A stretch of 64,000 nucleotides of DNA from NCBI RefSeq assembly GCF_022558445.1, contig NZ_CP054699.1, positions 762,001 to 826,000 on the forward strand, written 5' to 3'. The DNA is from Candidatus Contubernalis alkalaceticus. GTDB lineage: Bacteria; Bacillota; Dethiobacteria; SKNC01. The stretch's first letter is position 1. Every line of letters begins with the position of its first letter. Positions 46,085 to 54,915 of this stretch are shown here, piece by piece. Both the position numbers and the translations under genes were made by a program. Below the pieces are notes generated by a model, which saw nothing but the letters and a program-made list of their open reading frames with translations, had not been told where the DNA came from and searched no databases.

Positions 46085-46486
46085 ATGTTATCTAAAGAAG
46101 AGCTAAATTTATTGAAGAAGATTTTAAAAGAATATCACCAAATAAAAGCAGCATATCTCTTTGGTTCCTTTGCAGAAAGTTTAGAAAATAGATTTAGTGA
46201 TCTGGATTTAGGGATATTGTTAGAGGATAACTATATTATAGATATTAAACTGGATATTTTAACTGATTTGGCCAATCACAAGTTTTGTAATGTTGATTTA
46301 ATTATTCTAAATAAGGCATGTGTCTTAACCCGCTTCGAGGTAGTAAAGCATAATAAAATAATATACAAAAAAGATAATTTTAACTCATCGTTATATTATT
46401 CCAAAGTCTTTAGAGAATTTCAGGATTTTCGTCATTTGCTTAATATTCAAAGATATTACATGAAGGAGAGATTATTAAATGGTTAA
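46085..46486 (+). CDS. Minimal nucleotidyltransferase antitoxin (MntA type)
   Basis: 133 residues after AAAGGTGG. GS-x10-DxD motif in GSFAESLENRFSDLDLGI and the third Asp in NVDLIIL complete the catalytic site. MntA-type antitoxins AMPylate and silence HEPN toxins. Overlaps the HEPN gene by 8 bp, so both are co-translated. The C-terminal helix (YYSKVFREFQDF) is typical. Confidence 0.92.
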   Translation: MLSKEELNLLKKILKEYHQIKAAYLFGSFAESLENRFSDLDLGILLEDNYIIDIKLDILTDLANHKFCNVDLIILNKACVLTRFEVVKHNKIIYKKDNFNSSLYYSKVFREFQDFRHLLNIQRYYMKERLLNG

Positions 46487-46895
46487 CCGGGAGGTACTGT
46501 TAAGACGAATTGAAAAAGCTAAAGAATATTTGGATTTCCTATTCAAAATAAAAGATAATTGTAATATAGATGAATTCAAGCAAAATCCAATGGTATATGG
46601 CAGTTCAGAGAGATTTTTACATCTAAGTATAGAAGCAATTCTGGACATAGGTACCCATATTATTTCATATGAAAATCTCGGTAAAGTTGAATTTTACAGT
46701 GATGTGCCAAAATTGTTAAATCAGCATGGGTACTTGAATAAAGAGCTAACAGACATATATATTAGAATAATTGGTTTTCGCAATATTCTTGTTCATGATT
46801 ATCTGGAAATAGATTTAGATATAGTGTATAAAGTGCTGCAAAATAACTTGACTGATTTGGAAAAAATACTAAAAGAAATGGCAAAAATATTATGA
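46479..46895 (+). CDS. HEPN-domain ribonuclease toxin (HepT type, DUF86)
   Basis: 138 residues, all-helical; the RNase motif R-x4-H is in FRNILVHDY, with the Asp/Tyr residue target for AMPylation next to it. HepT toxins cleave RNA (tRNA ends) as dimers. The gene directly follows and overlaps its MntA antitoxin. Intact pair. Confidence 0.92.
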   Translation: MVNREVLLRRIEKAKEYLDFLFKIKDNCNIDEFKQNPMVYGSSERFLHLSIEAILDIGTHIISYENLGKVEFYSDVPKLLNQHGYLNKELTDIYIRIIGFRNILVHDYLEIDLDIVYKVLQNNLTDLEKILKEMAKIL

Positions 46896-46920
46896 GGAAA
46901 AGAATACCCAAAAGGGTCTG

Positions 46921-47528
46921 GCCCGCAAATTGAAAACTAAAATTGATGGGGATAAACCCTTGGTGTATTTCTTCATTCTTAGCTTTATTCTCGCCTGGTT
47001 GCTTATGTCGATTGGGGTGGTGCAGAACTACGGATTAATACGTTTTTACATACCCTTAGAACCATTCATTATTCTTGGATCCTGGACGCCGAATATTGCA
47101 GCATTTTTAGTAATGGGCTTAATCGTTAGAAGGAGAGAGGGTATAAAACACCTGATTCTGGGCTGGGATAAATGGAAAGTAAGCCCCCTATGGTATCTGG
47201 TTACTTTATCACCCGTTTTATTAAGCGTTATTACCCTTGGCATCTATAGAGTATTATACGGTGTCTTTCCGACTACAGAAGTATTTGCAAATCCGACGTT
47301 AGTGTTACCGCTGTTATTAATGCTTATTCTAACCGGGGCTACCGGAGAGCAACTGGGTTGGAGGGGTTTTGCACTGCCCTGGCTTCAAACTAAAATGAGT
47401 GCTCTGTTTTCCAGTATAGTTTTGGGACTGATTTGGTCCTTCTGGCATATTCCCTTATGGTTTGTCGGAATTGGTCACGAGTCTTTTCCGTTCTGGGCTT
47501 ACACAATCATCGGTATCTCTTTTTCCAT
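46921..47528 (+). repeat. Direct repeat B (CPBP gene, second copy)
   Basis: Nearly identical to 42936-43543. The upstream AGGAGG site of copy A is absent (GGCCCGCAAATTG), so copy B probably is not translated well. Confidence 0.9.
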
Positions 47529-47631
47529 ACTGTCCGTTGGGATTTTTTTGAAAGAAATTCCCCTTAGTGGTATTACTTCGGATGAGTTGATAGTTTGTTT
47601 GCTTTATATTCTTCTTGCTTACGGAGGATAG
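46930..47631 (+). pseudogene. CPBP-family protease, truncated second copy
   Basis: Matches copy A to the residues GISFSIL, then continues with an unrelated tail (SVGIFLKEIPLSGI...). The last helices and active-site context are lost and no ribosome-binding site is seen. It has the same E-Q motif (GEQLGWRG). The join at about 47530 resembles TTGGGATTTTTTTGAAAG, which also occurs at 44892, a possible recombination point. Confidence 0.75.
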
Positions 47632-47632
47632 G

Positions 47633-48121
47633 ATGAGCAAATATCTAATAAGAGAAATAGAGCCTCATGAGTTATCCATACTTGAAGAGATGCTGTATGA
47701 GGCTATTTTTCAACCGGATGAGAATAATATTTTACCAAAAGATGTAATCAAACAACCTGAAATCAGTGTTTACATAGAACATTGGGGAAAACTTGATGAT
47801 TTGTGCCTCGTTGTAGATGTAGACGGTAAAATTATTGGTGCTGTGTGGACTAGAATATTAGCCGGAAAGACAAAAGGCTATGGGAATATAGATGATCAAA
47901 CACCAGAATTTGCCATATCTTTACTTAAGGAGTATAGAAAAAAAGGTATTGGAACTGATTTAATGACAAAGATGATAAACAAGCTAAAAGAACATGGGTA
48001 TAAGCAGACATCTTTGAGTGTAGCAAAGGATAACTATGCTGTAAAAATGTACAAGAATCTTGGCTTTGAGGTTATTGCAGAGAAAGAAAATGATTATTTA
48101 ATGTTACTTAAGTTAAATTAA
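47633..48121 (+). CDS. GNAT-family N-acetyltransferase
   Basis: 162 residues from ATG 47633 (ACGGAGGATAGG). GNAT fold with the acetyl-CoA loop in LLKEYRKKGIGTDLM (Q/RxxGxG/A) and the C-terminal VAKDNYAVKMYKNLGFEVI. Likely acetylates an amine of a small molecule or peptide; substrate unknown. Intact and unrelated to the neighbours. Confidence 0.92.
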   Translation: MSKYLIREIEPHELSILEEMLYEAIFQPDENNILPKDVIKQPEISVYIEHWGKLDDLCLVVDVDGKIIGAVWTRILAGKTKGYGNIDDQTPEFAISLLKEYRKKGIGTDLMTKMINKLKEHGYKQTSLSVAKDNYAVKMYKNLGFEVIAEKENDYLMLLKLN

Positions 48122-48167
48122 GAAATGAATGGCTGGTAAATATTTTTAAGATGTAACATTATTAAAG

Positions 48168-48207
48168 CAAACAAAAGTTTGCATTACGTCTCAACATATG
48201 TTATAAA
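48168..48207 (+). promoter_or_regulatory. Orphan copy of the recombinase promoter
   Basis: CAAACAAAAGTTTG, TTGCAT, 17-bp spacer and TATAAA with the same AACATATGTT, as at 41781-41820, but no recombinase follows. Indicates a duplicated or decayed promoter. Confidence 0.5.
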
Positions 48208-48283
48208 GGGTGATAATGATCTGTTAAATTTAAATGAATATCAAGGAATTAAAATTATAATGCCTGCTGGTTTTTTTAAATAT

Positions 48284-48353
48284 TATCATTTAAGCGAGAA
48301 GACTCCTACCTCCGCTATTGCTTAGAGGAAGGGGTTTTCTCGCTTAAATGATA
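48284..48353. other. 17-bp perfect inverted repeat with inner hairpin
   Basis: TATCATTTAAGCGAGAA (48284-48300) pairs with TTCTCGCTTAAATGATA (48337-48353); the loop holds CCTACCTCC...GAGGAAGGGG. It may end the GNAT transcript or be the end of an IS200/IS605-like element. Confidence 0.5.
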
Positions 48354-48385
48354 AAAAGAGAAGCCTCCGGTATTGTTCGGAGGAT
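48354..48385 (-). terminator. Rho-independent terminator for the PIN operon
   Basis: On the minus strand CCTCCG - loop - CGGAGG is followed by CTTCTCTTTTT, three bases past the PIN stop. Confidence 0.6.
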
Positions 48386-48387
48386 GT

Positions 48388-48825
48388 TTACTCACTAAAC
48401 GGACTTATTACTTTTATCTCTTCATATATCTGGTTATGATTCAAATCTTCTGTCCAAATAATTTTGCAGTTCATTTTTTTAGCACTATTTACTATCATCG
48501 CGTCCCAAAAGGATATCTGGTTTCTTTTTTGTATTTTAATAGCTTCTAAAACGTCGTTAGTTTCTGGTATATGATGATTCCAGTTACTTAAATCAGCGAT
48601 TATTTGAGATGCTGTTTCAAATGACAATGGATTTGCAATTTTTTGAACAACAGTTACGTAAAACTCCTGCATAACCTGGATACTTAAGCATCCGTTACGG
48701 GACTCCCAAAGATGAATTAACAGGTTTGTTGCGGCGGCTTGTTTTATTTTATTGGCATTATTGTATGCATAGACAAATATATTAGTATCTACAAATTCCT
48801 TACCTTCAGCGGTCATATAATTCAT
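48388..48825 (-). CDS. PIN-domain ribonuclease toxin
   Basis: 145 residues; PIN acids: Asp in FVDTNIFVYA, Glu in QVMQEFYVT, Asp in FWDAMIV and Asp in WTEDLNH. VapC/DUF-type toxins cut RNA. The start ATG overlaps the antitoxin by 20 bp, so expression is coupled. Terminator follows. Intact. Confidence 0.92.
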   Translation of the reverse strand: MNYMTAEGKEFVDTNIFVYAYNNANKIKQAAATNLLIHLWESRNGCLSIQVMQEFYVTVVQKIANPLSFETASQIIADLSNWNHHIPETNDVLEAIKIQKRNQISFWDAMIVNSAKKMNCKIIWTEDLNHNQIYEEIKVISPFSE

Positions 48826-49048
48826 CTCTTTTCCAGTCAGTTTTATTTTCTATTCCCATGTCAAAACCTTCTTTTAATAGATGTAGTTGTGCAGCTTTAG
48901 CTTTTTGATAATCATCTTCTTTGGCAGCAATCAGTATCAGTTGTTCAGTTAACAGCTTAGAAACAGATGTGTTTTTCTCTACAGCGATATGTTTTATTTT
49001 TTTCAGCACGTTTTTTGGGATAGATAGAGTTATATTTTGATTATTCAC
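48806..49048 (-). CDS. Ribbon-helix-helix-like antitoxin
   Basis: 80 residues. N-terminal strand NITLSIPKNVLKKIKHIAVEKN fits a CopG/RHH DNA-binding fold; the C-terminal tail likely wraps the PIN toxin. Overlaps the toxin start. The site AGGTGATTTTAGGTG precedes it. Confidence 0.82.
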   Translation of the reverse strand: MNNQNITLSIPKNVLKKIKHIAVEKNTSVSKLLTEQLILIAAKEDDYQKAKAAQLHLLKEGFDMGIENKTDWKRDELYDR

Positions 49049-49510
49049 CTAAAATCACCTCCACGTAAATAAGTGTATCACAAAAATTAGTGAATATCAA
49101 TTCTATGTTTAAATGTTCAATGCCTCCTATCAGAAAAAGAGAATATTAAAGAAATTATAACCAGTATGGGATGAACTATGGGAAGAATTAGATGGGAGTA
49201 GGCCAGGGCTGAGATCGGTTATTTTTGGAAGGGGCGAGCCCAAAAGAGTGCGTATCACCGGTCAAGTTACTTGAGGAGAGTTTACTTTTATGTTATAGTG
49301 AAAAGGCATTTTTGAGAAAAGAGGATAGAAAATGTATCAAAAAACAGCGGGCTTTGCCTTTACTATAAATGCGCTGATTTTTTTCTTTCAGGCCTTAACC
49401 AAATCTATATACCCGCCTCTTATTTTGCCGTTAAGGGGTAAGCGTCTAATAAGTCAGTGGATATAAAAAAAGCAAAAACTAGTGTAAACTAAGTTTTTGC
49501 CTCTTTTTCT

Positions 49511-51049
49511 TTACTTGCAGTTTTCCTGGACATCCTGACTCCATGGAAGATAATCTTCAAGGAACTCTGGATGTTGCCCAAACTGTACGCCTGGAAGCTC
49601 GCTAAAGATGAAATATAGGTATTTGTATGGATTTAGGCCATTAGCCTTGGCACTTTCAATGATACTGTAAACGGCTGCACTTGCTGCAGCTCCTTTAGGG
49701 CTTCCGCTGAAAAGCCAGTTCTTTCGTCCAATAGTGAAGGGACGGATACTGTTTTCTGCCAGGTTGTTGGAAATAGAGCAGCTACCATCCTTAAGATAAT
49801 TCGTTAGCTCCTTCTTATGGTTTAGGGCATAGTTCAAGGCTTCGCTCAATTTGGATTTGGGAAGCACCTTTTTCTTTGTGGAATAAATCCACGCCCAAAA
49901 GGCCTCCAAAACAGGCTTTTCCTGCTTCAGACGCTCTACTTTGCGCTGTTCACTTGGTAGCTTCTCGAGATTTTTTTCAATCTCAAAAAGTTTGTTGCAG
50001 TAGGCAATGCCTTGGCTTGAAAAGGTAGCTTCAGGTCGATGGGCATCTTTGGGAAGTGCATCGACAAACTTCCTTCTGACATGTGCCCAGCACAGGCATC
50101 TTATGATTCCTGGAATCTTTTTGTACCCAGAGTATGCATCCGAGTGGAGATACCCTTCATAGTCTTTCAGGAACTCCTGCGGGTACTTGCCGCTCCTTCC
50201 CGGTTGATACTCGAAGATCCGGATGGGGTGTTTGGCATGCTGGCCAGAACTGTATAACCACATGTAGGAATCTGTTGTGTTCTTGCGCCCCACTTCGTTC
50301 ATTACTTGCACGGGCGTTTCATCTGCATGTATATAATGCTCCTGCATCAGCTTTTGGTGCATCAGCTCCACCAAAGGACGCAACCAGTCACGGGATGCAG
50401 CCAGAATCCAATTGGACATGGTAGCGCGGCTTAGGTTCACACCAAGTGTCTTCCATTCCTTTTCCTGCCGATAAAGGGGAAGGGCATTGACGAATTTCTG
50501 ATGCATAACCCAAGCCACTGTAGATGGAGACGCCATGGAATGCTGAATTACCGGATAAGGCATCGGCGACTTCTCCATGTATGGTTTTCCATCTTTACGA
50601 CAGGTTCGGCACTCGAAGGTTTCACGGTAATAATCAATGACCCTGACTTTGGCAGGAATATACTCAACTTCGGTGCGGATAAATTCTTCACCAACTGATA
50701 AAAGAGTGGTGTCACATTCTTCACAGAAGCGATCTTCTTCAGCAAGAGTGCAGAGGCGTTTATCGCGAGGGATATCTTTCAATAGCTCCATTCGCTGTCC
50801 CTTAAATTTCTTTCTTCGATAACCCTGCACTTCCTTAAGGTCAGGTTCTGGGGCCTTCGGATTCGCTTCTATTTCTGCCTCATCAAAAAGAGACATCTGT
50901 CCCGTGGGTAGGGACGATGTCTTCTCAGAGCTTTTCCCGAAAAGTTTACGTGTCAGATACTCGACTGTATCGTGGAGCTTTTTGTTTTCCTGCTCCAGTT
51001 GGGATATACGGTTTTCTAATTTTTCTAACAACTGCTCGGATGCGCTCAT
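49511..51049 (-). CDS. tnpC: IS66 transposase TnpC, copy 2
   Basis: 512 residues, same architecture as copy 1 (leucine zipper, zinc finger, DDE acids in HADETPVQV, LHSDAYSGY and NNLAENSIRPF). Substitutions against copy 1 include FEIEKN, FWAW, YLKDGS and KANGLN. Confidence 0.96.
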   Translation of the reverse strand: MSASEQLLEKLENRISQLEQENKKLHDTVEYLTRKLFGKSSEKTSSLPTGQMSLFDEAEIEANPKAPEPDLKEVQGYRRKKFKGQRMELLKDIPRDKRLCTLAEEDRFCEECDTTLLSVGEEFIRTEVEYIPAKVRVIDYYRETFECRTCRKDGKPYMEKSPMPYPVIQHSMASPSTVAWVMHQKFVNALPLYRQEKEWKTLGVNLSRATMSNWILAASRDWLRPLVELMHQKLMQEHYIHADETPVQVMNEVGRKNTTDSYMWLYSSGQHAKHPIRIFEYQPGRSGKYPQEFLKDYEGYLHSDAYSGYKKIPGIIRCLCWAHVRRKFVDALPKDAHRPEATFSSQGIAYCNKLFEIEKNLEKLPSEQRKVERLKQEKPVLEAFWAWIYSTKKKVLPKSKLSEALNYALNHKKELTNYLKDGSCSISNNLAENSIRPFTIGRKNWLFSGSPKGAAASAAVYSIIESAKANGLNPYKYLYFIFSELPGVQFGQHPEFLEDYLPWSQDVQENCK

Positions 51050-51145
51050 AAATGATGGTTTCCTTTGGTATTTTTACTATATTTAGTATAGCATAAAAAC
51101 GTCCAGAAAGCCAGTGTTTATGGGCATTCTTAGCACTTTTTTTAG

Positions 51146-51502
51146 TTAAAAACCACCCTCTATCTTAACTTTTTTTACGGCCTTTGGTTGGTCAATGGAA
51201 AGTCCCTCCAAGAGCCACCGAAGCTCCTGATTTGTAATAGAACGAACTGCTTCGGCGTTCATTGGCCACTGGAACTTTCCGTTTTCTAATCGCTTGTACA
51301 GGAGCACGAATCCATCTTCTTCCCAGTAGAGTGCTTTGATTCGATCGCGGCGCCGGCCACAGAAGAGAAACAAACTGTTCTGAAAGGGATTTAACTGAAA
51401 GTTTTGTTGGACGATAGCAGCAAGTCCATCAATTGCCTTTCTCATGTCAGTATAACCACAAGCAATATATATTTTCTCGGCTTTGGAGATATCACCGAAC
51501 AT
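51146..51502 (-). CDS. tnpB: IS66 accessory protein TnpB, copy 2
   Basis: 118 residues, identical in protein sequence to copy 1; Orf2 blocks RKAIDGLA and FCGRRRDRIKALYWEEDG. Confidence 0.95.
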   Translation of the reverse strand: MFGDISKAEKIYIACGYTDMRKAIDGLAAIVQQNFQLNPFQNSLFLFCGRRRDRIKALYWEEDGFVLLYKRLENGKFQWPMNAEAVRSITNQELRWLLEGLSIDQPKAVKKVKIEGGF

Positions 51503-51848
51503 TTTGTAGTGCCCTTAAGGTATTTTCGATTAACGTCGTGGATGCATTGTTGCGAAGCTCCAATGTAACAGAACCAAACCGCAGAATAATTTGTGAAGTC
51601 GACTCTGAAACTGGACCGTCTGCATTTGCTGGAATGTTTACTGGTACGATTGAACTATTTTCTTCAAGAGATGGGATGGCTTCGCATGCCGCCTCACGTA
51701 CTTTCCGCAACCAATAGTAGTAAGTTTTTGGGTTGATGTCATGGTCAGCGCACCATACCTTGACGGTTTGTCCACTGCTGCGACATTCGCGGATAATTTG
51801 AGTCCATTGATTCAGCCGGTACTTTCTAGTAACTTCCCTGGTGTTCAA
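51492..51848 (-). CDS. tnpA: IS66 accessory protein TnpA, copy 2
   Basis: 118 residues, identical in protein sequence to copy 1; helix-turn-helix around VKVWCADHDINPKTYY. Confidence 0.94.
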   Translation of the reverse strand: MNTREVTRKYRLNQWTQIIRECRSSGQTVKVWCADHDINPKTYYYWLRKVREAACEAIPSLEENSSIVPVNIPANADGPVSESTSQIILRFGSVTLELRNNASTTLIENTLRALQNVR

Positions 51849-52389
51849 CTCTAAACCTCCTTTTGGAGTTTTTCGACCTGGTCGAAAAACTCTACAAATT
51901 CTAATTTAGAGAATTGTCTCATATTACTAGGGAAGTTACCATACACCGACTTATTGGGCGCTTACGTTAAGGGAAGCACTTGGCATTGATAACGCAGCCG
52001 TAGGTTTTTTGGTAACCCTTGTGTTTTTTGGATACGCATTAGCCCGCTATCCTTCCGGAGTAATGGCGGATAAATGGGGCTGCACCAAGACAATAATTAT
52101 TGGGAGCCTGGCTATGGCTGTCTCATTTCTGGCGGTAGCTTTTTCCCGCAGCTTTTTCATTATTGCCTTGTTTACATTTTTACTGGGAGTAAGCAGTGGC
52201 CTTTATGTTACCGCCGGATATACGTTAGCCGTGCTTATCGGGACAAAACACCGTGCATCCTTAGCCACCGCCGCTTTTGAATCCTTTGGAATGGTGGCAG
52301 GGATTATTTCCCCTTTTCTGGTCTCCTTTTTTGTGCTTTATTTAAACTGGCCCTGGCTGTTTATAGTTCTTGGCGCGGCACTTTTCTAG

Positions 52390-54197
52390 TTGAGTGACTT
52401 TTTTGATGTGGAAATAACCACCAGTGATGAAATGCTGCAGGAGACTCTTCGGGGCAGCGCAGATCACCGTCTCAAAGATATTGTGGCCACTATTCAGTCG
52501 GAGCAAAATAAGATAATCCGGGCGAACCTGGAAAAACCTCTGATTGTACAGGGGGTGGCCGGTAGTGGTAAAACCACCATAGCCTTACATAGAATAGCGT
52601 ATTTAATCTATACCTATGAAAAAACCTTTAAACCTGAAAATTTTATGATTATCGCGCCCAACAAAGTTTTTTTAAATTATATTTCAGATGTACTGCCGGA
52701 GCTTAGCGTGGAAGAGGCAAGACAGACTACTTTTGCGGAGTTTTGTTTTGATTTGCTTAATATAAAAAGCAAATTGACTAGACAGGAAGAAAAGTTAACC
52801 ATTTTGATGGATGACCAAAAACAGTCGGAAAAGCAAAGGGAATTGATTGAATGGGCTTCGTTCTTTAAAGGTTCAATGACTTTTCGAAAGCTTATTGACA
52901 ATTACCTGGTTCAAATTCAGCGGGAAATGCTGCCGCAGGAGGATGTCCTGTTGGATGTATTCCCTCTAATGACAGCACAAGAAGTAGAAGATAATTTCAT
53001 TTATGAGTATGCTTACCTTCCCATTTATAAAAGGTTGGAGCAGATAAAAAAGAAATTATCTTTCCGAATAAGGCATAAGAAAAAGGAATTCATTAAATCT
53101 GTATCTGATGACTATGAGCAAAAAATTAAAACAGCCAGATTTTCAGCGGAGGACGAGGATGAGGCCCGGCAAAAGGCTGTATCCTTAATGTCTAAGCGGG
53201 ATGAAATTTTAGTACGCATCGAAAAAGCTGCCAGAAATCTGGCGGCCAGCTATATCAAAAAGTTTAAAAAGAGTGATACCCTGTCGTGTTATAAAAAACT
53301 AATCACTGATCCAGATATGCTTCAATCATATTCGCCGGAGGTTCTTGACAGTGAGAAAGTGCGTTACTTGTGTAAGGCGTCGGAAACATATCTTAAGGAA
53401 AAGAAGCTGGAGCCGGAAGACCTGGCGGCACTTCTTTACTTGAAGTCTAAGCTGGAGGGGTTTAGGGATAAGGTGACATGCAGGTATGTAGTAATTGACG
53501 AAGCACAGGATTTCAGCCTGTTTCAATTTTATGTATTAAAGCACGTGTTGGACACAGAGAACTTTACTATCTTGGGTGATTTATCCCAGGGGATTTATGC
53601 TTATCGTGGGGTTTATAGCTGGCAGGATGTAGAAGAGCAAATTTTTTTGGCCAGGCGACATGCCTGACCCTGCGGCAGAGTTATCGGACAACCATTGAGA
53701 TTATGGAACTGACCAATCAGATATTACAGCAAGGTATGGGAACCGACATGGTTTTGGCGGAGCCGGTGGTGAGGCATGGTAGTGAACCGGAAGTTAAGAC
53801 TTATATGAAAACAAATGAACTGGCAACGGCGGCCATTGATAAGATAAATGCATTGCGCCGGGAAGGATGTTCTTCCGTTGCCATAATCGGGAAAACATTA
53901 CAGGAGTGTAAAAAGATAAAAAAGCTTTTGGAAAAACAAGGCCTTGCTGGGCTTACCCTCCTTACCGGCGATGAAGACAGCTACCAGGCCGGTGTAATGA
54001 TTGTGCCCTCCTATGCAGCTAAAGGCCTGGAGTTTGACGGGGTGCTGATAGTCACCATAGAAGCTAAGTATCACAAAAATGAATTGGATGCAAAGCTCCT
54101 CTATGTGGCTGTGACCCGGGCTATGCACAGCCTTGTTGTTTATGCAATGGAAAATACCATAGCTTTCACGAAATTAGAGGGTTTGAGCTCAACATAG
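52390..54197 (+). pseudogene. HelD/UvrD-like SF1 helicase, N-truncated and frameshifted
   Basis: Frame opens right after the MFS TAG at TTG 52390. Walker A GVAGSGKTTIALHR and Walker B VIDEAQDFS, then GDLSQGIYAYRG (SF1 motif III) are intact. At about 53665 the frame shifts (from LARRHA to CLTLRQSYRTT, motif IV); the rest runs to 54197 with PSYAAKGLEFDGVLI and LLYVAVTRAMHSL (motifs V and VI). The first 100 or more residues expected for a HelD-type protein are missing. Family members remove stalled RNA polymerase. Inactive. Its C-terminal piece is copied at 61949. Confidence 0.85.
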
Positions 54198-54370
54198 CAG
54201 AAACACAATATAAATGCCAACGGAGGGTGGAAACGGTATATTTTAATGAACTTTACCAAAAAGCAGTATGAGATGCTTTTGCTGGTAACTGGCTGATTAA
54301 TAGTCACAGGCTCTAGGATGAGCGGTTGGATAATTATGAACAATTAGAATATAAATTTAGAGGAGAAATT

Positions 54371-54814
54371 ATGAATTATACTGAAGCTGAATTGGGAAGG
54401 ATATTTATACTGCGGTTGGAACATGGTGACAAAATACCTGATATTATTGAGGAGTTTGCCGAAAATCAGGGAATAAAAGGGGCGCTGGTATTCTTTTTGG
54501 GAGGAGCTGAAAAGGGCAGCAGAGTAGTGGTGGGGCCGAAAGATGGAAAAGAAGCAAAACCTGTACCCATGCTTACAATGCTGAAAGATGTCAGCGAGGC
54601 ACTGGGAACCGGTACATTGTTTGCGAATCAAGAGGGTAAACTTAAACTGCACCTGCATTCCGCTTTTGGTAGGGAGAGGGATACCGTAACGGGCTGTACC
54701 CGACAGGGAGTGGAAGTATGGCAAATAGGAGAGGCTGTAATACTGGAATTGACGGGCAGTTCTGCCTGCAGAAAAGTGGACCCGGAAACAGGGTTTGAGC
54801 TGTTGGAAGTATAA
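54371..54814 (+). CDS. PPC (DUF296) domain DNA-binding-like protein
   Basis: 147 residues from ATG 54371 (TTAGAGGAGAAATT). PPC fold: GRIFILRLEHGDKIPDII start, LGGAEKGS, KLHLHSAFGR and CTRQGVEVWQIGEAVIL. Bacterial members form trimers with a metal site at the conserved His residues (LHLHSAF); DNA-binding function is assumed by analogy with plant AHL proteins. Intact, single gene. Confidence 0.9.
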   Translation: MNYTEAELGRIFILRLEHGDKIPDIIEEFAENQGIKGALVFFLGGAEKGSRVVVGPKDGKEAKPVPMLTMLKDVSEALGTGTLFANQEGKLKLHLHSAFGRERDTVTGCTRQGVEVWQIGEAVILELTGSSACRKVDPETGFELLEV

Positions 54815-54915
54815 CAGCTCCTTTTTGCTGTCAGTTCTCACAACTTTAAAAGCACTAAAGTACTCCCACAGGCTGCTAGGGGGATGACTATTCTACCACG
54901 ACTGGAGGGTTTCAC

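Larger units (their letters stand above)
49438..51965 (-). mobile_element. IS66-family insertion sequence, copy 2
   Basis: 2528 bp, same length as copy 1; inverted ends GTAAGCG; 8-bp duplication GTTAAGGG at 49430-49437 and 51966-51973. Same strand as copy 1. Very few base differences between the copies. Confidence 0.96.
49332..52389 (+). pseudogene. MFS transporter, split by IS66 and 3'-truncated
   Basis: MYQKTAGFAFTINALIFFFQ ... LPLR joins EALGIDNAAVGF in frame when IS66 (49438-51965) and one GTTAAGGG are removed. The motif A-type sequence GVMADKWGCTK follows TM2. After about TM5 (LFIVLGAALF) a TAG at 52387 ends the frame and foreign helicase sequence begins in the same frame. Only about 5 of 12 helices remain, so inactive. 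Confidence 0.85.

Noticed and set aside
24357-49437. Composite transposon bounded by the two IS66
   Set aside because: Each IS66 has its own matching 8-bp duplication, so the segment did not move as one unit.
54344-54841. 165-codon minus-strand frame
   Set aside because: Antisense shadow of the PPC/DUF296 gene, which has a good start site and clear family pattern.
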